From Leucocoprinus leucothites (taxonomy: Eukaryota; Basidiomycota; Agaricomycetes; Agaricales; Agaricaceae): DNA of 64,000 bases. The number at the start of each line of letters is the position of its first letter. Position 1 is the stretch's first letter. The stretch covers positions 310,001 through 374,000 of the forward strand of contig JAACJO010000028.1 in NCBI GenBank assembly GCA_013368445.1, written 5' to 3'. Below, one piece after another: positions 21,689 to 31,675 of this stretch. Below the pieces are notes generated by a model that was not told the origin of the DNA, searched no databases, and worked only from the letters and a program-made list of their open reading frames with translations. Made by a program: the position numbers and the translations under genes.

Positions 21689-24600
21689 CGAGCGATCCTC
21701 AGAACTCTGCACAGGCTGAGGATCACATTGAACTCTCCTGTGCTTCAGAGAGTATTCGACTCAACGCATCCGCTCTTTCCGATCCGAACTCTCTTCATAT
21801 TTCACTTACTTCTTCATTGCTTTTGGACAAATCTTCTTCACTCCCTATTTCACTTACTGCGCTAGTTGATAGTGGTTCGACTCATTGCTTCATAAACAAT
21901 TCGCTTATTCGTAAATACCGTGTACCCACTATTCCGATTCCTCCCGTAGAGTTGTGATTGTTTGATGGTTCATCTAATTCGTTCATTTCAGAAACTGCGA
22001 AAATCCCTATCTTGTTTCCAACTGGTGAATGTATAAATCTGGACTTCTATGTCACTTGGCTTGATCCGTCTTGCTCTGTGGTTCTTGGACATAATTGGCT
22101 TGCCCGCTACAATCCGTTGATTGATTGGGTTTCAGGTCAAATCGCTTTCCGATCTACTCTGCAATCAGATCTTGCTACTCCTTCTGTCTGTGTGCCTATC
22201 TCTGCCGAATCGCCGGCTCCTGATACAATCTCACCAGTTCCTGATTCTTCCACTTCTCGACCTGACGTTCGACTGATTGGTGCGGCTGCATTTGCGCGTG
22301 TCTGTCGTCAACCTGGCTCTATGCGTTTTGGTCTGGATCTCCGGCGCTCATCTGTGGCTGGAGCTGCTTCTTCTTCTTTGCAGGATCCCATCAACCTTTC
22401 TAACGTTCCTTCGGAATATCATGAATTCGCGGATGTTTTCAGCAAATCCCATGCTGACAGTCTCCCACCTCACCGACCATATGACTTGCGCATTAATCTC
22501 GAGGAAGGCACTTCTCCTCCTGTTGGAACGATTTATTCGCTTTCGCAGGTTGAGCTTGCTGCACTCCGAGAATTCATTGACGAAAATCTTTCCATTGGTT
22601 TTATTCGACCTTCTAATTCTCCTCATGGTGCTCCTGTTCTCTTCGTCAAAAAGAAAGATGGCTCTCTTCGACTCTGTGTTGATTTCCGTGGTCTTAACCG
22701 GATCACTAGGAAAGATCGCTACCCACTACCGCTCATTTCTGACTTGCTGGACTCTCCGCGAAAGGCTGGTATCTATACCAAGATTGATCTCCGACATGCT
22801 TATCATTTGGTTCGTATTGCTGAAGGCGATGAGTGGAAAACTGCATTCCGCACTCGCTATGGTTCATTCGAGTGGCTTGTGATGCCTTTCAGTCTCACCA
22901 ACGCTCCTGCTGCCTTCCAGCGATTCATGAACGACATTTTCCAGGATCTTCTTGATACGTGCATAACCGTTTATCTTGACGATATTCTCATATATTCGGA
23001 GGACATTAATTCGCATCGCAAACACGTTCGCGAAGTCCTTAAAAGGTTGCGCCAAAACGGCCTTTATGCTCGCGCTGATAAATGCGAGTTCCATACTGAC
23101 ACAGTCGAATACCTCGGCTACATTCTTTCTCCAGACGGTCTGAAAATGTCAGAAGAAAAGGTAAAAACTATCCAGGACTGGCCCGAACCGAAGAAGGTCA
23201 AGGACATACAATCCTTCCTTGGTTTCGCAAACTTCTATCGTCGTTTCATTTATGGTTATTCCGATATTGTTGTACCACTAACTCACCTCACGCGAAAACA
23301 CATACAGTGGAACTTCGACGAAAAAGCTCGCAAGGCTTTTAACTCCCTCAAGGAGGCCTTTACGTGTGCACCAGTTCTTACCCATTGGATTCCTGATACA
23401 CAAATTATTGTGGAAACCGATGCCTCTGACTATGCCCTGGCAGCTATACTCTCTATCATCGCTCCTGATGGAGATATTCACCCTATCGCTTTTCATTCCC
23501 GTACATTTTCCACATCCGAGCTCAACTACGAGACCCATGACAAGGAACTGCTTGCAATTTTTGAAGCATTCCGAATCTGGCGCCATTATCTCAAAGGCGC
23601 TGCGCTTCCTATCGATGTGGTCACCGATCATAGGAACCTTGAGTATTTCTCTACCACAAAGATACTAACGCGCAGACAGGCCAGATGGTCCGAGTTCTTA
23701 TCGCAGTTCAACCTTGTTATTCAATTTAGACCTGGTAAGCTTGGAACGAAACCAGATGCCCTAACTAGACGTTGGGACGTCTACCCAAAAGGGGGGAATA
23801 ATGGCTATGCCATGGTTAATCCTCACAATTTCCAACCTGTCTTTACTAACGAACAACTTTCTACTTCTATTCGTGCTTCGTATCTTTATACACCTGCGCT
23901 GCGCGCTGGTCTTATTATGGACATTTCGCAACTTCGCACAGACATTCTTTCCGCTATTTCCACTGACGATTCTGTTTCCGATCATTTTGCTCATCCAGAG
24001 GGTCGCTGGTCCAAAGACTCCGAGGGTTTCTTGTTACTTGATGGTAGAATCTACGTTCCCAATACTAACGATCTTCGTTTGCGCATTTTGCAGTACTATC
24101 ACGACCATGCACTCGCTGGCCATTTCGGTCAAAACAAAACTCTAGAACTTGTTCGCCGTGAGTATACATGGCCAAATATCTGCGACTTTGTCAAGGATTA
24201 CTGCAAAGGTTGTGTTACCTGTTCAAGATCGAAAGCTCGACACCATCGTCCCTATGGAACTCTCAAGCAACTTCCCATACCATTGCGACCTTGGGATTCA
24301 ATTTCTATGGATTTCATCAAAAAACTTCCAAAGTCCTCAGGGTTTGACTCAATTCTGGTCATTGTGGATAGGCTAACCAAACAAGCGATTTTCATTCCAA
24401 CTCACGATACCATTACTTCCACAGAACTCACTAAACTCTTTGTCATTCATGTCTTCTCCAAACATGGTATCCCTGCTAATGTTACCTCTGATTGCGGTTC
24501 GGAATTTGTTTCGCACTTTTTCCGATCGCTAGGAGAAGCTTTGGACATGAAGTTACACTTCACATCGGGTTATCATCCTGAAGGTGACGGTCAGACTGAA

Positions 24601-25389
24601 CGAACTAACCAAACTCTTGAACAGTACTTGCGCATTTATTGCAACTACCAACAGAGTAATTGGTCCGACCTATTACCTATAGCTGAGTTCGCTTTCAATA
24701 ATTCTCCTTCCGCTACCACTGGTATCTCTCCGTTCTTCGCTAATAAAGGTTACCACCCTAATATCGCAGTTCACCCTGAGAGGGATCTCGCATCAGCTCG
24801 TGCTCGCGACTTCGCTGTGGATTTAGACAAACTACATTTGACTCTCAAGTCGGAAATTGCTCATGCCCAGCGTCGCTATCAGGCCAATGCTGATGATCGC
24901 CATCTTGTTGCACCTGCATTTAAGATTGGTGATAAGGTCTTTGTCAAGGCGCAGTACTTCCGCACGACGAGACCTTCGAAGAAACTCTCCAAAAAATACC
25001 TTGGACCCTACGAAATTATTTCCCAACCAGGTTCACATTCTTTTACTCTTTGACTTCCTGACTCTATGTGCGCTGTTCATCCTGTATTCCATGTTTCCAT
25101 GCTCGAACCTTTCACCCCTAGCTCCATTCCAAATCGCGTTGCATCACCACCATCTGCAGTGGAGGTTGATGGAGAACCAGAATACGAAGTTGATCGCATC
25201 GTTGATTCAAAGATCGATCGATGTCGATGCACTTGTAAACTCCTTTACAAAGTAGTATGGCTTGGTTACAAAGATACGGACGAAGCAGAGTCGTGGTTAC
25301 CTGCGACAGAGCTCGAACATGCCATAGACCTAGTTTCTGACTTCCACCGCATGTACCCCGATAAACCTGGACCTCTCTCTTCACTTTAA
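21688..25389 (+). pseudogene. Gypsy-1 pol: protease-RT-RNase H-integrase-chromodomain, two premature stops
   Basis: One frame of 1234 codons, broken by TGA at 21955-21957 ('VEL*LFDG') and 25051-25053 ('SFTL*LPDS'); both fit CGA to TGA. Protease: 'ALVDSGSTHCF'. RT: 'GFIRPSNSPHGAPVLFVKK', 'LCVDFRGLN' and 'YLDDILIYS'. RNase H: 'IVETDASDYALAA'. Integrase: the HHCC region 'HDHALAGHFGQNKT'...'CKGCVTCSRSK', then 'ISMDFIKKLP', 'TSDCGSEFVSHFF' (Arg to Cys in the usual SDRGSEF) and 'PEGDGQTERTNQ'. The tail has 'VHPVFHVSMLEPF' and a chromodomain ('YEVDRIVDSKI'...'WLGYKDTDEAESWLPATEL'). 'MPFSLTNAPAAF' also shows Gly to Ser. All these missense changes fit CpG transitions. Confidence 0.93.
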
Positions 25390-25689
25390 AACTACTCACT
25401 ATCATTTTCAATCTTTTACAGACATTCTTTCGCATGTTTCTCGCAACATTCCTTTTCATTCCAAGTCGATATTCCAGTCCTTAACATCTCATTTTCAATT
25501 TCCTTTTCTTTCACACCATACTCACTTCATTCCATCAAGATATCATTTATTACAAAACAAGAAAAACCAAAAGAAAAACATTCGAGTAGTATACAATTAT
25601 TCTTCATTAAAAGCAGAGACGACGACGACGACAGCGATCTTCATAGTCCTTTTCTTTATAGTCCTTGTCCTTTCTACTCCCTCCTTCCC
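25390..25689. other. Gypsy-1 stretch between pol and the antisense gene
   Basis: T-rich sense strand with no sense ORF. The antisense frame could extend to about 25603 if the TGA at 25692-25690 is itself a decayed CGA. Nothing else recognised. Confidence 0.5.
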
Positions 25690-26895
25690 TCATTTCCGAT
25701 ACCCACGTCCCGCACCATCCTTTGATCCCTGCGCCATCGCTAGCTTCGCCTCCTCGATCGCCACGAGCCTCTCAAGTGTCCTTCCATGCGCCTGTAACAC
25801 CCTCGTAGTCTCCCTTGATGCCAACACCTGCTCATCCAACGCGCTAACCTGCTGTTGCAACATAACCCAATTCTGAAGTTGCGCCTGTGTATTTTCCCTC
25901 ATCATGATCTCCAGATTGTCCACTGCTGATGATAATCATGCGACTTCTCGCAAAAGACTTGGGGAATGACTGGGAGCCCACGATAGTTGGGGCGGAAGGG
26001 GCTGAGGAGACTTCATCGCGATTTTAGTAACATTGCATTACATATCTGTGAACGAACTTACCACCATCCTAGTGTCCTGTTCAGCGACGATCACGGGTGA
26101 CCTGATCTCTATCGCTCCAAACGTATCATCATCCACAGTGGGCGGGATTTCAGGCAGATTCCACTGTGAAGAGGACGACGGTTGAGTGGACGGAGGTGGT
26201 GCGAAACTCGATCCCCAATCACCAGAGCTCGATAGCAACGGTTGACTCATGGGAGGCGCCATTATTTTTCGTTTTTTCGATGCTGTTGTTCTGATCGGCG
26301 ACAAGCTCACTCCTTGACTAGAGGCCTCCTTCTTCGGATCATCCTGCAGACCGTAACACCCCTTCTTTGCTTGCGCACAATACGTACATTTCCCTAATCC
26401 ACACTGCGACTTACACTCCCGCTGCCCAGCGATGCATTGCAAACACGTCACGTAACTCTTTCAGTAAGGTAGCCCATCGGTCGGGTTCTGCTGATGGGCA
26501 CCGTTCTTCTTCCAAGCCAAGCTTGATGAAGCCCTACTTGACGTCGCGACAGGAACGGATACATGATCCATTACTTCGCGTGTTCCCAACGTTGACGCCC
26601 TCGTTGGTGCTCTCCCCTTACCCTTCGACAATATCTGCGACTCTTCCTCTTCATCATCGTCGTCATCATCGCTTCGGACTATCTGTCGCGATCTAGTGGT
26701 CCTTCGTGTCACAGTAGAAGCTGGATTTGTTTTCGCACTATTGCTGGGTTGACTCATTGTCATTCCCGACACCGCAGCCATCGCTGGCCGTACGTTCGCT
26801 CCCTGTTCGGTGTTCCGACGTTGAATCTCGGCCATGAGTTCGTCATTGGTCATTGCGCTTAGGTCAGGGGTTTTCTTTGAGGAGCGGGGAGCCAT
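25690..26895 (-). pseudogene. Antisense spliced gene inside Gypsy-1: Zn2Cys6-spaced cysteine cluster plus coiled coil
   Basis: Between the chromodomain and the 3' LTR the sense strand has no ORF, but the minus strand has one continuous frame. Exon 1 is 26895-26062, a 60-nt intron is 26061-26002 (phase 0), exon 2 is 26001-25690; about 380 residues. ATG 26910 is an alternative start. Features: 'LSAMTNDELMAEIQRRN' near the N-terminus, an acidic run (residues 76-86), and seven cysteines at about 151-180 spaced C-x2-C-x6-C-x3-C-x4-C-x2-C-x6-C. Six of these fit the Gal4-type zinc cluster (C-x2-C-x6-C-x8-C-x2-C-x6-C). The basic 'KKRKIM' follows, and a Gln/Leu-rich coiled coil ('QLQNWVMLQQQVSALDEQV') lies near the C-terminus. 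TGA codons at 26463-26461 and 25938-25936 fit CGA to TGA, the decay seen in pol. Function unknown; a DNA-binding or silencing-related role is only inference. A promoter would have to lie in the 3' LTR. Confidence 0.7.
26002..26061 (-). other. Intron of the antisense Gypsy-1 gene
   Basis: 60 nt on the minus strand: 5' GTAAGT, a branch-like TTACTAA 24 nt before the 3' end, and 3' CTCCTCAG. It carries an in-frame TAA and its length is a multiple of three, so splicing removes the stop and keeps the frame. Confidence 0.65.
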
Positions 26896-26959
26896 GGTGG
26901 TAGGAGGCAAGATGATCTTGATAAGGGATCAGGGATCAGTAAGTCCTTGAGGGCTCGGT

Positions 26960-26975
26960 CCTAAAGGGGGAATAC
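26960..26975 (+). other. Gypsy-1 polypurine tract
   Basis: AAAGGGGGAATAC lies directly before the 3' LTR. This is the usual place for priming plus-strand DNA synthesis. Confidence 0.7.
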
Positions 26976-27521
26976 TGTCACGATCTGTGATCATGACCTC
27001 TCCGATTTGATCTCCGACTACTTTTTTGATTTCCGATTCCCGCGATTTTTCATTATCTATCATTTCTATAAATATTTCGCAGCCTGTCTCCGCTCATCAT
27101 TCTATCCTTCTTTCATTTGCGCTCATATTCGTTTCCGCCATTCCATTTATGTTTATCGTTCTCTGTCGCGTCGCGTTTGTCGTTGTCTATTTACTTTTCG
27201 TTTATCTGTTTATTCGTTTATCGTCGCATTGTGAGCTTTGCGATATTTACGTGTTATTTGTCCAATTTCGCGTTATCTTAAATACATCGCTACTAGCTCA
27301 TGTACTATTCATTCTGAATATCGACTAAGATTCCACTCTGAATTCTCTGTCCGTTATTCCTTCAGTGTTGAATTCCAATTCGCACTGCCTGTCATCTTCC
27401 TCGTAGACCAAATCGGTTGACGCAATATCGGAAGGGCGCAGCACATACACTGAAGCCAATGACCGACCTCTCCGTAACTTTCACGCGCTTAGTAAGCGCC
27501 GGTATTTCGCAAATCCTGACA
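26976..27521 (+). repeat. Gypsy-1 3' LTR
   Basis: 546 bp, same length as the 5' LTR, with 12 differences: three in the first 13 bases (TGCGATCGCG against TGTGATCATG), then near 27026, 27036, 27043, 27120, 27168, three near 27416-27422, and one at 27449. Every one is CG in one copy and TG or CA in the other. No indels or transversions were seen. Confidence 0.95.
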
Positions 27522-29378
27522 CTGTGAGCCAGTCAGATAGAAGCCAGCAGACATGGAAAAAGTGTGACTGGCTTGAGTGAATAGAGGGATTGACTGCCAA
27601 CTTGGCAGCTGGAAGACAATTGGTGATGAGAATGATTTTGTCACATTGGAGGGAGATGGCTTTGGCGATGCCAATACAAATAGAGTAGAGTTTGGCATCT
27701 GTGGAGAATGCCCGACCACTTGCCTATTTTGCATGGGACACTTGTCATCTGCTGCAATATAAATGTGCCACCAAAACCGCCTGAAGAGAACCTACAAGTG
27801 GAATAGAAGCATCAGTAACAACTGATATACAAGATCTATCAGAAGAGGAGGAAAAGAAAACAGAATCAAGAGATGATACGTGTTTATACATCTCATGCTT
27901 GTCCAAATGGTTACAGGGATAAAAATGAATAGAATTGGAAAAAATATCCATAAGATGAGAACCAGGTTTGGATTCAGGGGTGAATGGAGAAAATGAGTCA
28001 GAGAGATGACAAAGAGAATTATCTACATCAGAAATAGGGCCTTAGATTTTAGCTTTTTTGGCTGGAGTTAAAAGGCAAAGCAATAGAAGATGAGGGGGAG
28101 AATTAAGAGAAAAATGATCAGATAAAAGAGAACATATCACATGGTTAGAGGGTAAAGTAGAGACTGGGTATGAAGAATGAATAGCTAATTTATGAAGATG
28201 GAGATGAATGGGAATAAGTCCAGCAATACTTTCGATACCACCAGATGGAGAAATGCGAAATGCGCTGGTAATCCAAAGAGCCACACACCTCTGCATGGAA
28301 GAAAGGGACTTGAGAAGTGCCTTGTTATGAGTGCCCTCATAATACCATAGACAATAGCCATATGTTGCTACAGGGACAACACATGACCTATATAGCAATT
28401 GTTTTTGGAGAGGGAGGAGACCATGGGTCAAGTTTCCTAACATACCCATAGCTTTTACCATGGATAATGCTTTGGTGGAGTAGTACCAAACATGTTCTTG
28501 GAACAAGAGTCAATGGTTGAAATAGAAGCCAAGGTATCTCCAAAAAGGTTTTGGATGAAGGAGGAGGCCACCAACATTGGATAAGTCAAGTGGGGGATTG
28601 GAATCATTGTGATGATGAGAGAAATGGAAGACCTCAGATTTGTTGTGTTCAACAACTAATCCGAGGTCAGTGCATATGGAATTAATGATAGAGTATGCTG
28701 ATTTGAGAGAAGAAATAGTATCAGTATAGTTCTTCACTTGAGATATACAAAGTCTATCATCAACAAAGGATAAAAGGGAAGAGGGAATAGATTGCAGACA
28801 AGTGCATTGGTCAAACATGAACATTTTTTTATTTTTTTATTTTTTTATTTTTAATCAAAGCAACCCCAGAGGGGTCACAAATTTATAATGCGGTGCACAA
28901 TAGCAGTCCACACCCGACTATCTACTACATGGAACCAATACCACTACTGACTACACAAGAGTAAACAACCAGGAATATATATGAGTCCTGTCCAAGACAA
29001 TACACGAGTTGACAGCAGAAGGGGGGCTAGGTATGTAACGAAATACAAAGAAATGAAACATATACCAATATCACTGCATCTGATGGCAGGCCTTGTGGTT
29101 GGTGAGAGCCCATCCGGTGACTGGCGATGGATGGGGGACAATGCATTGACACTAGGGAGCTCCCCCTAGGCCCGGGGCTGACCGACAGAACTGGAATGAC
29201 TTTGCAGCCAATTCTGATCAAATCGGTGGTGCCAGAACACGCATTTGCGGTCAATAGCAGCATGTTCCTTGCCGCAATTGACGCACTTGATGTGGGGACA
29301 GGGATCCCCGGCGGGTGTGGGCTGGATGGGGGGGTTGGCCTTTGGCAACCCCTTACAGCAGGAGGAGGTGGTGTGGTG

Positions 29379-31644
29379 CAATCCCTCCTTGACCTCTTAC
29401 CACCACCATCTCTTAGTTGGTGTGCAGTTAGATGTCTAGTATACACCGATTCTACTCTAGCTAACATGGGTAGGCGTAAATCTAAAGCTGTCGCTCACGA
29501 AATTGCAAACATGGACCTCGACTCTGACATTGCATCCGGCAATGATGAGCTCAACACCATCGAAGAGGTGCCCAGGCCCTCCACCTCCACTCAGCTGGTC
29601 CGCACAATGGCGGACTTCAAGGCTGCTGCTGCCTCTATAAGGGCTGACTTTCAGCCACCCTCACCCTTCCCCTCAGTGCCCGCTGATGTTCCATTGCTGG
29701 CACCTTCTACTCCCCCAGTGGCTGACGTCCCGTTGCCACTGAAACCCTACACTGTGGGCACATGCACGTTTGTGCCCATTACACCTCCTCCCCCTGCTGT
29801 GCCGTCAGTCATACTGTCCTCCCCTGGGACCATGTCTGGAGACAATGCCATGGCCAAGCGGGCCTTTGAAGGCCTCAGGAAGTTCACGCGCTTCATGCGT
29901 GAGCTCCCCGATGATTCCCTCCTCGACAAGGAGTTTGCCAGAGCCTGTGCCAGCTACCTTGCTGGTGTAGTATACAAGTTTGATATGAGTGGGCACAGCA
30001 GTGCATGCATCTCCATGGGTGAAGAGTGGGCTGGCCATGGCTGGACCACCTTTCGCTCCTTCATTGCAGGCTTTGCTCACTTTGTCAAGCCCGGGGCCTC
30101 CCCTAAAGACACACACATCATCCATGAGGTGACCCATGGATCTGCTGACAAAGTGGAACCACGTGACATTCACATGGGCTCCCCCAAGGCGCCCAAGCAA
30201 ACGCCCAAGGCACTGCAGCCCGCCCCGGCCCATCCTCCTGTACTGCCCAAGCAAGTGCCCTCTAAGGTGCATGCTAGTGGCCCCCCCTGAGTGCCCATGA
30301 AGGCGCCTATCCCCACTCCTGCTCCAGCGCCTCGTCAGCACTCATTCACAGAAGCCGCCCATTCTGGCGCTTCGGTGCCACCTGTGTTGCTCATCAAGCT
30401 AGTGCAGGCAAACCCCTCCCTTGACCCTGATCGCATTGCCGCAATGCATCAGGCTGCCACTGCCACTGCTGGCTCTGCAAAGAAGCCACGCATGACCACT
30501 GCTGGGCCTACCCGCCACCAACTCTTCCTGGATTTCACTGGCAATGCCAGTGAAATCACTTATCTCCATCACAAGGCCATGTGCCTCCTCAACAACGCCC
30601 TCTCATGTGCCAAGTCATCCTTGCACATTGAGAACATCACCAAGGCGTACAGCACTATTGCGCTGTACACCTCCACCATACCCTCGGACTCCGACACCAC
30701 TGTTGTTGAGTCTGCTATCCCCTCTGTCTTCACTGCCCTGTTTGAGCTGAAGATGCGCCGCCCCAGGTCGAGGTCTTATCTCAAGATCCTCGACGTCCCC
30801 TTCCACATGAACAGCGTCCGTACCACGCTGATCAACATCACTGACTGTATGCGATTGTCTCTGTTCAAGGACACTTTTGCTGATGTTTCATCTGTGCACA
30901 TCATGCGCAACTCCCCCAAGGCCGACGCCGCCACCGTTTGGTTTGACCTATGGGACTCTCAGTCAGGAGCCGGCGCCAAGAAGCTCCTCAACAAGTACCT
31001 CGACTTCAATGGTATGCAGGCTGTCATTAAGCCTGCCCGTGCCCACCCCTGTGTCCCCCAGTGCCAGCGTTGCTGGCGCTTTGGTCACTCTACCCCCACC
31101 TGCCACAACCGTGCACTCAGGTGTTCCCAGTGTGGTGGTCCTCACTGTAGTGAGAACCATCGCTCCACATCATCATGCTGTAAGGGGAGTCCAAAGGCAA
31201 ACCCCCCTATCCTGCCCACACCTGCCGGGGAGCCCTGTCCCCACATCTCATGTATCAACTGCAAGGGTGACCATGCAGCTGATGATCAAAAGTGCCCATT
31301 CTGGCACCACCGGTTTGACCATGATTGGCTTAGCCGTCACAAGGAGGACAATAGGAGGCCCCAGGGGTAGGTTGCGTACCTGCCTCAATGCATCCCCCAA
31401 CCCCGTCACTTCATTGCTGGGGCCACACATGCATGTAAGCTTACTGTTAGAGGTCTGCAAGTTGGACTTGTAGTTTCATTTTGTTACTATGCCATGTTTC
31501 TTTGCCATCAAGTAATGTACTGTATTCGGACAGGACTCTATCTATTCCCATCTTTGTAGTGTTTGGCTTAGGTAGCGGTACTTAGGTCCTGTACTATGTT
31601 GGCAGGCGCAGACTGCAACCAGGCACTGTGTAATAAATCATTGA

Positions 31645-31675
<31 letters not shown>
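29379..31675 (+). mobile_element. ORF1-only LINE, family A, copy A3, complete (about 2.3 kb)
   Basis: The best complete family A element. The 5' end CCCTCCTTGACCTCTTACCACC begins at about 29383, the ORF1 start is 29466 and its stop 31370. A 275-nt 3' UTR ends GCAGACTGCAACC..ATAAATCATTGAT, then a T run and about 24 A. The target duplication GGTGGTGTGGTG is at 29367-29378 and 31676-31687, inside B2. It has the layout of a full-length LINE with only the first ORF, so it depends on an RT supplied in trans. Confidence 0.93.
29466..31370 (+). pseudogene. ORF1 of LINE A3, single premature stop
   Basis: 635 codons from ATG 29466 (MGRRKSK), chosen because it matches the start of the B copies. One TGA at 30288-30290 interrupts it, at the position where B1 has CGA. 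N-terminal Pro-rich segment with 'LKPYTVGTCTFVPITPPPPA'. The middle has 'MTTAGPTRHQLFLDFTGNA' and 'RSRSYLKILDVPF'. Three knuckles close to the C-terminus: CQRCWRFGHSTPTC, CSQCGGPHCSENH and CINCKGDHAADDQKC. The layout equals ORF1 of the autonomous LINEs, so the protein should bind RNA. An open frame upstream (from 29127) is B2 sequence read backwards and is not part of this gene. Confidence 0.88.

Larger units (their letters stand above)
19521..27521 (+). mobile_element. Gypsy-1: complete Ty3/gypsy chromodomain LTR element (8001 bp) with antisense gene
   Basis: Two 546-bp LTRs (TGTCACGATC...CCTGACA) are flanked by the 5-bp duplication CTGTG (19516-19520 and 27522-27526). The element is inserted in the RNase H region of LINE-4. 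Inside are gag (20108-21688), pol in the -1 frame (21688-25389: protease, RT, RNase H, integrase, chromodomain) and, on the opposite strand, a spliced ORF (26895-25690). The LTRs differ at 12 sites, all CpG transitions. Damage to gag-pol is limited to two TGA codons and a few missense CpG changes, so it is a fairly recent but inactivated copy. Confidence 0.97.

Noticed and set aside
29127..29465. In-frame extension upstream of the A3 ORF1 start
   Set aside because: The sequence from 29127 to 29378 is family B2 (minus strand) read backwards; the family 5' end begins at about 29383 and the conserved start is ATG 29466.
31568..31675. Open minus-strand frame with a Phe run at the end of B2 ORF1
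   Set aside because: The Phe run is the poly(A) tail of A3 read on the opposite strand; it is a junction artefact.
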